From Streptomyces sp. NBC_00690 (lineage in GTDB: Bacteria > Actinomycetota > Actinomycetes > Streptomycetales > Streptomycetaceae), in assembly GCF_036226685.1 (NCBI RefSeq), contig NZ_CP109009.1, forward strand, positions 3,906,001 to 3,970,000: 64,000 nt of DNA, given 5' to 3'. Both the position numbers and the translations under genes were made by a program. The first letter of the stretch is position 1. Each line of letters begins with the position of its first letter. Below the pieces are notes generated by a model. The model saw only the letters and a program-made list of their open reading frames with translations, ran no database searches and was not told the DNA's origin. Of the stretch, positions 8,754 to 17,874 are shown piece by piece.

Positions 8754-9869
8754 TCACTCCACGACCTTGCGGGCCCGCCACACCAGATACAGAGCCGAAG
8801 CGATCGCCGCCCCCTTCAACATCCAGGGCCAGGTCTCCACCATCGCGTCCCGCATCCCGTCCGGTGGAACGGCTCCACCCCAGCGGCCGGCCGAACGACC
8901 CCAGAGCCAGACCAGCCCCGACGTCAAAGCGGCACCGGGCAGAACGAAGACGGCGACCTTCTTCTGGGCGGTCGTGAGCTTCCGCGAGGCCCACACCAGC
9001 AACCAGCCGAGCCCGAGTGCGAGCAATGAGCCCGCAAGGGCACCCCCCAGCAGGGCGACGGCGGCCACCAACAGCAGCGGACTGCCGAACCGCGGACCGG
9101 TAGCCAGGCCAGCCGCGCCAGCCGCGGGCTCGACCACGGCGGCGACCGGGCGACGCCGGAGCTTGGCCAGCGACCGTGGCACGGGCACCCAGCGCAACCA
9201 GCCCTTCCGGGCCTCGGCTTCCGCGGCCTCATCCTCCTCGGTGGCTCCGGCCTCCTCTTCCTCCGGCGGGGGTTTCAGTATTTCCGGGATCTCCACCCCG
9301 CCCGTGAAGCCGGGCACCTGCTCGCCCACCCCGAACGGCGTCGACTCGATGCGCCACCAGTCCACGTCCGGGCCCGGGTCCACATAGCCGAACTCGCCCG
9401 GCTCCGCCTCGTACGGGGGCAGCCCGCCATCGGGGAACAGCGGATCCGGCACCGGTTCCGGTGCGACGACGTCGGACTTGGTCAGCCAATTCCGCGGGCG
9501 CGGAATCCGACGGCGCGCCGGCTTCTCAGGCTCGATCGGCGAGGCCGCCGGAGCAGCCGCAGCGGGCGGCTCCTCGGCCTCCAGCGGTGGAGCGGCTTGC
9601 TGCGGGGCCAAGGGCTCGGGCGTCTCGGACGGGGACGGGTCGCCCGAACCGACCCTGTTCACCACCTCGTCCGGGGTACCGAGCCGCCCCAGGATGCGCC
9701 GCACCGAAGCGGGCCCGTCACCCAGCGCACGGGCCCGCTGCCGATCGATCTCCCCGCGCAGCGAAGTCACCAACTGCATGCGCGCGCCCGATGACAGCTG
9801 CCGCTGTTGCGCCAGATCCCCGACCCGGCTCAGATAGTCGTAGACGAGCTGATCGCTCTCGATCCCCAC
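8754..9869 (-). CDS. Membrane protein with HAAS-like N-terminal domain
   Basis: A 371-residue protein. Residues 1-70 (YDYLSRVGDLAQQRQLSSGARMQLVTSL..., LGRLGTPDEVVNRV) resemble the HAAS/DUF1700 signalling-associated helical domain. A long Pro/Ala/Glu-rich linker follows, with several WW- and acidic patches, then three to four membrane helices in the last 110 residues. The GTG at 9869 is preferred because GGGGAAA lies 8 bases upstream. Function unknown; such proteins often sit near regulators. Its start is 101 bases from the divergent helicase-associated gene. Confidence 0.7.
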   Translation of the reverse strand: MGIESDQLVYDYLSRVGDLAQQRQLSSGARMQLVTSLRGEIDRQRARALGDGPASVRRILGRLGTPDEVVNRVGSGDPSPSETPEPLAPQQAAPPLEAEEPPAAAAPAASPIEPEKPARRRIPRPRNWLTKSDVVAPEPVPDPLFPDGGLPPYEAEPGEFGYVDPGPDVDWWRIESTPFGVGEQVPGFTGGVEIPEILKPPPEEEEAGATEEDEAAEAEARKGWLRWVPVPRSLAKLRRRPVAAVVEPAAGAAGLATGPRFGSPLLLVAAVALLGGALAGSLLALGLGWLLVWASRKLTTAQKKVAVFVLPGAALTSGLVWLWGRSAGRWGGAVPPDGMRDAMVETWPWMLKGAAIASALYLVWRARKVVE

Positions 9870-9969
9870 GGGCTTTCCCCTGCCGTTCCCTGCCCCGGGC
9901 CGCCCCGTCTTCCCCGGACCGGCCCGCCCTGCACCAGACCGTAGCGTTCCAGGGGCTAACGTGGGGCGG

Positions 9970-12501
9970 ATGGGGACCACACCCGAAGGAAGCAGCCCGC
10001 GCACACTGGCCGAGGCCCTGCGCTCCCGAGACGACGGGGAGCTCGCGGCCCTGCTGCGCGCACGCCCCGACCTGTTGTCCCCGGTCCCCGGCGATCTCAC
10101 CCAGCTGGCGACCCGGGCGGGCACCAGGGCCTCGGTGGTGCGCGCGCTGGAACGGCTCGACAGGTTCACGCTCCAGACCGCCGAAGCCGTCGCCGTGGCG
10201 CCCGATCAGGCGTCGTACACAACACTGCTGGCCCTGATGGCGGGCGACGACGGCAACGAAGCGGTGGCAGCCGCCCTGCCGCGGGCGGTGACGCTGCTGC
10301 GCACCCAGGCGCTGCTGTGGGGTGGTGACGACCGACTGCGGCTGATCCGCACCGCCCGTGAACTGCTCGCGCCCTCGCCCAGCCGACCGTCTCCCACCGG
10401 GCTCGGTCCGACCGTCGCGGAATCCACGGCCGGGATGTCGCCTGGGCGCCTCCAGGAGATCATCGCGGCGGCGGGCCTGCCGACCACCCACGATCCGGTG
10501 TCGGCAGTCGCCGGGTTGACGGCGCTGTTCACCGACCGGGAGCGCATGGCCGCCCTGCTGGACACCGCCCCCTCCGAAGCACTGACCGTGTTGGACCGAC
10601 TCGTCTGGGGACCCCCGTACGGCGAGGTGACGTCCAGTCCGACACCACCGGTGCGCTGGCTGCGCGATCGCGGACTGCTGCTACCCACCTCGCCGCGGAC
10701 GATGGTCCTGCCGCGCGAAGTGGCGCTCCATCTGCGCGCGGGGCGGGCCCACCGGACTCCCGAGCCGGTACCGCCCGCGGTCGAACCGGCCGTGTCCGCG
10801 CTGGGCGAGGGCCGTCCACAGCTCGTGGACGCCACGGCAGCAGGTCAGGCGCTCACCGCCCTGACGACCGTCGAGGACCTGCTCCAGGACTGGCACGAGG
10901 GCGGCCCTGCCGTGCTGCGCGCCGGTGGGCTGTCGGTGCGCGACCTCAAGCGGACCGCGACCGCGCTCGACACCACCGAGGCGATGGCCGCCTTCTGGTT
11001 GGAGTTGGCGTACGCGGCCGGGCTCCTCGCATCCGACGGTGAAACGGACGAGCGGTACGCCCCCACGCCCGCCTACGACGAATGGCTCACCCTCGCCCCC
11101 GCCGCACGCTGGGCCGAGCTGGCGCGCGCATGGCTCACGGCGACGCGTACGTCCGGCCTGGTGGGCAGCTTGGACGGCAAGGGCCGCACCTATGCGGTGC
11201 TCGGCCCCGACCTGGATCGTTCGGCGACCGTGGAGACCCGCCGGCGGGTGCTGGAGCTGCTGGCCGCACTGCCCGAGGGCACGGCGCCGGTTCCGCAGAC
11301 CCTGCTGGCACGGTTGCACTGGGAGCGCCCCCTGCGGTCGCAGACCCCGAGCAACACCCTCACCAGCGGCCATCCCGCCGACCGTGCGAGCGGCCCGGTC
11401 GACCTGCGCTCCAAGATCGCGTCCTGGACCCTGGCGGAGGCGGAATCACTGGGCGTGACCGGTCGGGGCGCACTGGCGAGCCACGGCCGGGCGCTGCTGT
11501 CGGCCACTCCCGGTGCGGGAGAAGGTTCTCCCGCACCGGGAGTGGCCGACCCGGCCCGGACCGCCGCAAGCGTCCTCACCCCCCTGCTGCCCCACCCGCT
11601 GGACCATGTCCTGCTCCAGGCCGACCTGACCGCCGTCGCGCCGGGCCCGCTGGAGCGGCCCCTCGCGGAGACCCTCGCGGTTCTCGCGGACGTCGAGTCC
11701 AAGGGCGGTGCAACCGTCTACCGCTTCACGCCCGGTTCGGTGCGCCGCGCTCTGGACGCCGGCCGCTCGGCATCCGATCTGCACGCCTTCCTGGCCGCCC
11801 ACTCCCGTACCCCGGTCCCCCAGCCGCTGAGCTATCTCATCGACGACATGGCCAGGCGCCACGGTCACCTACGGGTCGGCTCGGCCTCCGCGTACGTACG
11901 CTGCGACGACGAGGCGCTGTTGGATGAGATCCTCGCGGACCGGCGCTCGCAGCCGTTGGGCCTGCGGCGCATCGCCCCCACCGTGCTCGCCGCCCAGGCC
12001 GACCCGGCGGGGCTGCTCACCGCACTGCGCGGCCTCGGGTACGCACCCGCCGCCGAGTCGTCGGACGGCGATGTGATGATCGCCCGCGCCCATGCCCGCC
12101 GCACCCCGCCGCGCACCCCACCCGCTCCGGTGCCAGACGGTCCGCCGATGCCGGACTCGACCCTGCTCGGGGCGGCGGTCAAGGCGATCCGGGCCGGCGA
12201 TCTGGCGGCGACGGTGGCCCTGAAGCCGGTGGCATCCGACGCGCCCCAGCCGAAGGGGGGCGAACTGCCCCGGTCCACCCCGGCCGAGACCCTCGCCACG
12301 GTCCAGGCGGCTGCCATGACGGGGTCGGCGGTCTGGATCGGCTATGTGAACGCGGAAGGATCGGCGAGCCAGCGGGTGATCGCCCCGGTGCGGGTCGAGG
12401 GCGGCTTCGTCACCGCGTACGACCACACGGCCGACGAGGTCCGCACCTATCCGCTGCACCGCATCACGGGCGTCGCGGAGCTCGCGGACGATCCGAGCTG
12501 A
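9970..12501 (+). CDS. Helicase-associated (Helicase_C_3/XPB-like) protein without ATPase
   Basis: A protein of about 843 residues. The N-terminal half is helical, with winged-helix-like segments; no Walker A or DExx box is seen. Around residues 620-700 a segment (SYLIDDMARRHGHLRVGSA, then EEILADRRSQPLGLRRIAPTVL-type) closely follows the N-terminal domain of the XPB helicase encoded at 13374. The C-terminal 80 residues (AAMTGSAVWIGYVNAEGSAS...YDHTADEVRTYPLHRITG) resemble a WYL-type sensory domain. A GTG at 9961 is also possible. It probably acts in DNA transactions, perhaps as a non-catalytic partner of XPB; that role is inference. Its 3' end overlaps the convergent VanZ gene by 38 bases. Confidence 0.8.
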   Translation: MGTTPEGSSPRTLAEALRSRDDGELAALLRARPDLLSPVPGDLTQLATRAGTRASVVRALERLDRFTLQTAEAVAVAPDQASYTTLLALMAGDDGNEAVAAALPRAVTLLRTQALLWGGDDRLRLIRTARELLAPSPSRPSPTGLGPTVAESTAGMSPGRLQEIIAAAGLPTTHDPVSAVAGLTALFTDRERMAALLDTAPSEALTVLDRLVWGPPYGEVTSSPTPPVRWLRDRGLLLPTSPRTMVLPREVALHLRAGRAHRTPEPVPPAVEPAVSALGEGRPQLVDATAAGQALTALTTVEDLLQDWHEGGPAVLRAGGLSVRDLKRTATALDTTEAMAAFWLELAYAAGLLASDGETDERYAPTPAYDEWLTLAPAARWAELARAWLTATRTSGLVGSLDGKGRTYAVLGPDLDRSATVETRRRVLELLAALPEGTAPVPQTLLARLHWERPLRSQTPSNTLTSGHPADRASGPVDLRSKIASWTLAEAESLGVTGRGALASHGRALLSATPGAGEGSPAPGVADPARTAASVLTPLLPHPLDHVLLQADLTAVAPGPLERPLAETLAVLADVESKGGATVYRFTPGSVRRALDAGRSASDLHAFLAAHSRTPVPQPLSYLIDDMARRHGHLRVGSASAYVRCDDEALLDEILADRRSQPLGLRRIAPTVLAAQADPAGLLTALRGLGYAPAAESSDGDVMIARAHARRTPPRTPPAPVPDGPPMPDSTLLGAAVKAIRAGDLAATVALKPVASDAPQPKGGELPRSTPAETLATVQAAAMTGSAVWIGYVNAEGSASQRVIAPVRVEGGFVTAYDHTADEVRTYPLHRITGVAELADDPS

Positions 12502-13216
12502 ATCCGTCGCGGAACCTGAGCCTGAGCCGGGTCAGTGCTTTGGTCCGGCCGGCGCCGGGGGCTGCCGGCTTGCTCTGTGGGGCCGGCTTGCTCAGCGAGG
12601 GGGCGGGCGCTACCGGTTCGCCCTGCCGGTCGTCCGTCTCCCGGCCGGGTTCGGTGCCCCTCGGGTCCGCGGCGACCTGGGACGGGGTCGGCTCGGCCAG
12701 GGTGTGGAAGCGATGGCTGATCCGCCGCCCCAGGAGGAGATAGGCGATCAAGGCACCGCTGGTGTTGAGGATGACGTCGTCCACGTCGAACGCACGGCCC
12801 TCCACCAGCGCTCCCTGCGTCAGCTCCACAAAGATCATCACCACCGCGGTCAACACCAGGACCCGGAGCATCCGCAGTTTGCGGGGCACGAGCAGCGGCA
12901 GGAGCAGTCCGAACGGGGCGCCGAGCAGCAGATTGCCGCCGACCTGCTTGCAGGCGGCGAGGAAGGTGTACTCCTCGGCGTACTGCCGCAGCGACCTTCC
13001 GGGCTGGAGATTGGCTCCGGCGATGTCGGCCGATGCCGTCGAGGGGGTGAGGGTCAGTCTGGCCAGCACCACCGAGAACACGACCAGCGCCGCCAGAGCC
13101 ACCGCCATGATCAGCAGCCGCAGGGCCGTCGTACGCCATGGAGCACCCGAAGCGTCCGCCGAGACAGCGACTGCCGGGGTACCCCCTTCGCTCTGTGTTC
13201 CCCTGGGTCCGGTCAT
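12464..13216 (-). CDS. VanZ-family membrane protein
   Basis: A 250-residue protein with four hydrophobic helices between residues about 27 and 170 and the VanZ-like signature NLLLGAPFGLLLPLL, then VELTQGALVEGRAFDVDDVILNTSGALIAYLL. VanZ proteins reduce teicoplanin susceptibility in enterococci; in Streptomyces the many copies have no assigned role. The last 80 residues are a charged Pro-rich cytosolic tail. ATG at 13216 is chosen over upstream codons because it lies just before the first helix. The 3' end overlaps the helicase-associated gene tail to tail. Confidence 0.8.
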   Translation of the reverse strand: MTGPRGTQSEGGTPAVAVSADASGAPWRTTALRLLIMAVALAALVVFSVVLARLTLTPSTASADIAGANLQPGRSLRQYAEEYTFLAACKQVGGNLLLGAPFGLLLPLLVPRKLRMLRVLVLTAVVMIFVELTQGALVEGRAFDVDDVILNTSGALIAYLLLGRRISHRFHTLAEPTPSQVAADPRGTEPGRETDDRQGEPVAPAPSLSKPAPQSKPAAPGAGRTKALTRLRLRFRDGFSSDRPRAPRRP

Positions 13217-13373
13217 ATCTCGCGGATGCCCCCGAAGGCGGCGATCAGGCGTGTCGAACACAGATGCTGCCCGGGTGTTCGGCGCCGTCGATCGGCCGTG
13301 GCGGCCCGCGTCACACCCCACAGGGGCATCCATGCGGCACACTGGAGGTTTGGCTCACCGAAAGGGCACAGGT

Positions 13374-15011
13374 GTGAACGGCCCCCTCATCGTTCAGAGC
13401 GACAAGACCCTCCTCCTCGAAGTCGACCACGAGCTGGCCGACGCCTGCCGCCGCGTCATCGCTCCCTTCGCCGAACTGGAGCGCGCGCCCGAGCACATCC
13501 ACACCTACCGGATCACCCCTCTCGGCCTGTGGAACGCCCGGGCGGCCGGGCACGACGCGGAGCAGGTCGTGGACGCCCTCGTCGAGTACAGCCGCTACCC
13601 CGTGCCCCACGCCCTGCTCGTCGACGTCGCCGAGACCATGGCCCGCTATGGCCGGCTCACACTGTCCAAGCACCCCACGCACGGTCTGGTCCTCACCAGC
13701 ACCGACCGGCCGGTGCTGGAGGAGATCCTGCGCTCCAAGCGGGTGCAGCCGCTCATCGGGGAACGCATCGACGCCGACTCGGTCGCCGTGCACCCCTCCG
13801 AGCGCGGGCAGATCAAGCAGACCCTGCTGAAGCTGGGCTGGCCCGCCGAGGACCACGCCGGATATGTCGACGGCGAGGCCCACCGCATCGATCTCGAAGA
13901 GAACGGCTGGGCACTGCGCCCCTACCAGAAGCAGGCCGTCGAAGGCTTCTGGCACGGCGGCTCGGGCGTCGTCGTACTGCCGTGCGGTGCGGGCAAGACG
14001 CTGGTCGGCGCGGGTGCGATGGCACAGGCGAAGGCGACCACGCTGATCCTGGTCACCAACACGGTCTCCGCCCGCCAGTGGAAGCACGAACTGATCAAGC
14101 GGACTTCGCTGACCGAGGAGGAGATCGGCGAGTACAGCGGCACGAAGAAGGAGATCCGCCCGGTCACCATCGCCACCTACCAGGTGCTGACGACCAAGCG
14201 GAAGGGCATCTATCCGCATCTGGAGCTGTTCGACTCGCGCGACTGGGGGCTGATCCTCTACGACGAGGTGCATCTGCTGCCCGCGCCCGTCTTCAAGTTC
14301 ACCGCCGACCTCCAGGCCAGACGTCGCCTCGGGCTGACCGCCACGCTCGTACGGGAGGACGGACGCGAGTCGGACGTGTTCTCCCTGATCGGTCCCAAGC
14401 GGTTCGACGCGCCGTGGAAGGAGATCGAGGCGCAGGGCTACATCGCGCCCGCGGACTGTGTGGAGGTGCGGGTGAACCTCACCGACGCCGAGCGTCTCGC
14501 GTACGCCACGGCGGAGACCGAGGAGAAGTACCGCTTCTGCGCCACGACCGCCACCAAGCGGAAGGTGACGGAGGCTCTCGTCGCCAAGCACCAGGGCGAG
14601 CAGACCCTGGTCATCGGGCAGTACATCGATCAACTCGATGAGCTCGGCGAGCATCTGGACGCGCCCGTGATCAAGGGCGAGACGTCCAACGCCCAGCGCG
14701 AGAAGCTCTTCGAGGCGTTCCGGCAGGGCGAGATCTCTGTGCTCGTCGTTTCGAAGGTCGCCAACTTCTCGATCGACCTTCCGGAGGCGACCGTCGCCAT
14801 CCAGGTGTCCGGCACCTTCGGTTCCCGACAGGAGGAGGCCCAGCGGCTGGGCCGGGTGCTGCGGCCCAAGGCGGACGGCCATGAGGCGCGGTTCTACTCG
14901 GTGGTCGCGCGGGACACGATCGACCAGGACTTCGCGGCGCACCGTCAGCGCTTCCTGGCGGAGCAGGGATACGCCTACCGCATCATGGACGCGGACGAAC
15001 TGCTCAGCTGA
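13374..15011 (+). CDS. XPB-type DNA repair helicase
   Basis: A 545-residue SF2 helicase of the bacterial XPB group. The N-terminal 160 residues are the XPB damage-recognition/Helicase_C_3-like domain. Walker A is CGAGKT with Lys208, the DEVH box begins at Asp297, motif III is LTATLVRED, and the second RecA domain ends with QRLGRVLRPK (motif VI). Actinomycete XPB is a 3'-5' helicase thought to act in nucleotide excision repair. The frame is open far upstream, but the GTG at 13374 begins the conserved protein and matches family length. An adjacent gene carries a copy of its N-terminal domain. Confidence 0.92.
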   Translation: MNGPLIVQSDKTLLLEVDHELADACRRVIAPFAELERAPEHIHTYRITPLGLWNARAAGHDAEQVVDALVEYSRYPVPHALLVDVAETMARYGRLTLSKHPTHGLVLTSTDRPVLEEILRSKRVQPLIGERIDADSVAVHPSERGQIKQTLLKLGWPAEDHAGYVDGEAHRIDLEENGWALRPYQKQAVEGFWHGGSGVVVLPCGAGKTLVGAGAMAQAKATTLILVTNTVSARQWKHELIKRTSLTEEEIGEYSGTKKEIRPVTIATYQVLTTKRKGIYPHLELFDSRDWGLILYDEVHLLPAPVFKFTADLQARRRLGLTATLVREDGRESDVFSLIGPKRFDAPWKEIEAQGYIAPADCVEVRVNLTDAERLAYATAETEEKYRFCATTATKRKVTEALVAKHQGEQTLVIGQYIDQLDELGEHLDAPVIKGETSNAQREKLFEAFRQGEISVLVVSKVANFSIDLPEATVAIQVSGTFGSRQEEAQRLGRVLRPKADGHEARFYSVVARDTIDQDFAAHRQRFLAEQGYAYRIMDADELLS

Positions 15012-15110
15012 TGTATCCGTGGGGACGCCCGGTGGGCTGCGAGCCAGGAGTCGGGTCGTCCTCGGCGCCCGCGGTGCGAGGTACGGGGGCGGGGTATGGG
15101 TGCTGCGGAT

Positions 15111-15308
15111 TCAGCGGCGCCGGACACCCGCCTCCTCCGCGTACTCGCCGAGGACGGCGACGCTGAACACGGTGCCGACGAACACCTTGACCGCGCGTAG
15201 CGCATTGCCCGCGCGGTGGGGTGAGTGGTGGGCGCCGCTCGCCGATGCACCGTGGTGGGCGCGGGGTCGAGGGACCTGGGCGCTGGGTGTGAAGGTTGCT
15301 GTACTCAT
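15111..15308 (-). CDS. Small conserved hypothetical protein
   Basis: A 65-residue protein, His- and Ala-rich at first (HHGASASGAHHSPHRAG) and then a short conserved tail, LRAVKVFVGTVFSVAVLGEYAEEAGVRRR, with one weak hydrophobic stretch. I recall similar small proteins in other Streptomyces but no function. ATG at 15308 begins MSTATF; a GGAGG motif is present but almost touches the ATG, so a leaderless or different start is possible. Confidence 0.55.
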   Translation of the reverse strand: MSTATFTPSAQVPRPRAHHGASASGAHHSPHRAGNALRAVKVFVGTVFSVAVLGEYAEEAGVRRR

Positions 15309-15672
15309 ACCTCCATGGTGGTCGGCCGGCCGTTCGAACACATCGAACCAAGGACTGAACCGCGTCCCCACCCGCCTACGACTCCAGACATAGGGGTTCC
15401 CCTACGGGCACGGGACCTGGGGAGGAGCGGCGAGTCATCCCTGTGGCAGGCAACCGATGGGCGGGTGGAGCCCTCCACCCCCGGCGGGGCTCACACCACA
15501 CGATGGACCGACCACGCCGTGTCACCGCCCGGTGGGAAACCCGGTCGCCCGGGACCCGCCCCCAGGACTAGACTCCGCGCCTTGCCCGCCTCCCACTCGT
15601 GGAGCGCCGCCGTCCGGACGGAAACCGGACGGCTCAGCCATGCCCGAATCGCTGTTGCTCCGGAGGCGACCC

Positions 15673-17757
15673 GTGCCCGCGCACGCCCCACTCCCAGCTG
15701 TCCCCGACCCTGACCCCGAAGCCGTACCTGCCGCCGCCCTCGACCCGCTGGCGCGAGAGCGTGCCCATCTGCGCGCGTCGCGCACCGCCCTGCGCGCCAT
15801 GCGCGAGGAGGTGCAGGCGCTGGACATCAAGGACGTCACCGCGAACTGGGTCAACGCGGCCGTCCTCCAGGCACAGATCGACGGGCGCATCGCGGAGTTG
15901 GCCGACCTCTCCCACACCCCTCTCTTCTTCGGCCGGCTCGACTTCCTCCACACCACGCAGGAGGGGCAGCGCTTCTACATCGGCCGCCGCCATGTGCACG
16001 ACGGCAGCGGCGATCCCATGGTGGTGGACTGGCGCGCCCCGGTGTCACAGGCGTTCTACCGGGCCTCGCGCAAGGACCCGCTCGACGTCCGGCTGCGCCG
16101 CAGGTTCGGCTACACCGGCGGCGAACTCACCGCGTACGAGGACGAGGACCTCACCGTTCCCACCGAGGGCGACGCGTACGCGAGCAAACTGCTCCAGGCG
16201 GAGATCGAACGTCCCCGAGTGGGCCCCATGCGGGACATCGTCGCCACGATCCAACCCGAGCAGGACGAGATCGTCCGGTCCTCGCTCGGCGGCACGGTGT
16301 GCGTGCAGGGCGGGCCGGGCACCGGGAAGACGGCCGTGGGCCTGCACCGGGTCGCCTACCTCCTCTACGCCCATCGGGAGCGCCTGGCCCGCACCGGCAC
16401 CCTGGTGATCGGACCGAACCGCTCCTTCCTCCACTACATCGAGCAGGTGTTGCCCGCCCTCGGTGAACTGGACGTCAAGCAGGCGACGGTGAACGACCTG
16501 GTGGCCCGGGTCGAGGTGCGCGGGGTGGACGAGGCGGCAGCGGCGGTCGTCAAGGGGGACGCCCGGCTGGCCCGGGTGCTGCGGACCGCCCTGCGCTCCC
16601 ACGTCACCCTGCCCACCGAGCCGGTGATGGTGGTGCGGGGTTCACGGCGCTGGCGCATCCCCGCGTACGAACTGGAGGAGATCGTCCAGGAACTGCTGGA
16701 CCGGGACATCCGGTACGGCGCGGCCCGTGACGCCCTGCCGCAGCGCATCGCCCATGCGGTGCTGATCCGGATGGAGGCGGCCGGCGAGGCACCCGACGAC
16801 CGGGTGCAGGACGCGGTGGCCCGCAATCCCGCGGTGAAGGCGGCGGTCAAGTCCATCTGGCCGCCGGTGGACCCGGCCAGACTGGTCCTGCGGCTGCTGT
16901 CGGACGTCGACTTCCTGGCGGAGCACGCCGAAGGGGTGCTCACCGCCGAGGAGCAGCGCACGATCCTGTGGACGAAACCGGCGAGGAGCGTGCGCAGCGC
17001 GAAGTGGTCGGCGGCGGACGCCGTACTGATCGACGAGGCCACCGATCTGGTGCAGCGCACGCCGTCGCTGGGCCATGTGGTGCTGGACGAGGCGCAGGAT
17101 CTGTCCCCCATGCAGTACCGGGCGGTGGGTCGGCGCTGTACGACCGGATCGGCCACGGTCCTCGGTGACCTCGCTCAGGGGACCACTCCGTGGGCCACCG
17201 GGAGTTGGCGCGAGGCCCTGGCGCACCTCGGCAAGTCGGACGCCCACGTGGAGGAGCTCACCGCGGGCTTCCGCGTGCCCCGGGAGGTCATCGCGTACGC
17301 CTCCCGGCTGCTGCCGCACATGTCGCCGGGGTTGGCGGAGGTGCGTTCGGTGCGGGAGTCCCCGGGGTCGCTCGACGTGCGCCGGGTGGAGTCTCCCGGG
17401 TCGCTCGACGAGGCCGTGGTCGGGGCCTGCGTCGAGGCGCTGGCCCATGAGGGGTCGATCGCCCTGATCGCCGCGGACGGCCGGGTGGAGGCGCTGGGTG
17501 CCGCTCTGTCCGCGGTCGGGCTCGCCTTTCTGGCGCCGGGCGAGGAGACCACCGTGGACTCCCGGCTGACCCTGGTTCCGGCGTCCTTGGCGAAGGGTCT
17601 GGAGTACGACTACGTGGTGTTGGACGATCCGGCGACGATCGTGGCGTCCGAGCCCGATGAACGCACCGGGCTGCGGCGGTTGTACGTGACGCTGACGCGT
17701 GCGGTGTCGGGGCTGACCGTGCTGTACGAGGACGAACTGCCGACCCAGTTGGGGTAG
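15673..17757 (+). CDS. helR: HelD/HelR-like RNA-polymerase-associated ATPase
   Basis: A 694-residue UvrD/Rep-like SF1 protein. The N-terminal coiled coil and the segment WVNAAVLQAQIDGRIAEL, followed by PLFFGRLDF, are typical of HelD/HelR, which binds RNA polymerase and frees stalled enzyme. Walker A is GGPGTGKTAVGLHR, Walker B is VVLDEAQDLSPMQYRAV, and the last motifs are GLEYDYVVLDDP and RRLYVTLTRAVSGLTVLY. HelR displaces rifamycins from RNA polymerase in Streptomyces and gives resistance. The GTG at 15673 has GGAGG seven bases upstream; an ATG at 15640 is the alternative. I saw no obvious rifamycin-associated element upstream, so HelR versus general HelD is not settled. Confidence 0.85.
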   Translation: MPAHAPLPAVPDPDPEAVPAAALDPLARERAHLRASRTALRAMREEVQALDIKDVTANWVNAAVLQAQIDGRIAELADLSHTPLFFGRLDFLHTTQEGQRFYIGRRHVHDGSGDPMVVDWRAPVSQAFYRASRKDPLDVRLRRRFGYTGGELTAYEDEDLTVPTEGDAYASKLLQAEIERPRVGPMRDIVATIQPEQDEIVRSSLGGTVCVQGGPGTGKTAVGLHRVAYLLYAHRERLARTGTLVIGPNRSFLHYIEQVLPALGELDVKQATVNDLVARVEVRGVDEAAAAVVKGDARLARVLRTALRSHVTLPTEPVMVVRGSRRWRIPAYELEEIVQELLDRDIRYGAARDALPQRIAHAVLIRMEAAGEAPDDRVQDAVARNPAVKAAVKSIWPPVDPARLVLRLLSDVDFLAEHAEGVLTAEEQRTILWTKPARSVRSAKWSAADAVLIDEATDLVQRTPSLGHVVLDEAQDLSPMQYRAVGRRCTTGSATVLGDLAQGTTPWATGSWREALAHLGKSDAHVEELTAGFRVPREVIAYASRLLPHMSPGLAEVRSVRESPGSLDVRRVESPGSLDEAVVGACVEALAHEGSIALIAADGRVEALGAALSAVGLAFLAPGEETTVDSRLTLVPASLAKGLEYDYVVLDDPATIVASEPDERTGLRRLYVTLTRAVSGLTVLYEDELPTQLG

Positions 17758-17778
17758 CCCGGCCCGCTCACGGCCTTG

Positions 17779-17813
17779 GGGCCACCACCACCTCGACGGG
17801 GTGGTGGTGGCCC
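17779..17813. terminator. Strong hairpin terminator
   Basis: A 14-bp perfect stem (GGGCCACCACCACC against GGTGGTGGTGGCCC) with a 7-base loop. It lies 22 bases after the helicase stop and before the end of the convergent cutC gene. Confidence 0.85.
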
Positions 17814-17874
17814 GTCAGGCCCGCTCAGGCCCGGTCTGGCCGCTCAGGCCCGGTCTGGCCCGTTTCGCAGCCGG

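Noticed and set aside
12762..13373. Long upstream extension of the XPB frame (to 749 codons)
   Set aside because: It is antisense to the VanZ gene and has no helicase-like content; the conserved protein begins at the GTG at 13374.
15331..15348. TTCGAACACATCGAAC resembling a LexA (SOS) box
   Set aside because: The TCGAAC half-sites are direct, not inverted, repeats, unlike the TCGAAC-N4-GTTCGA operator.
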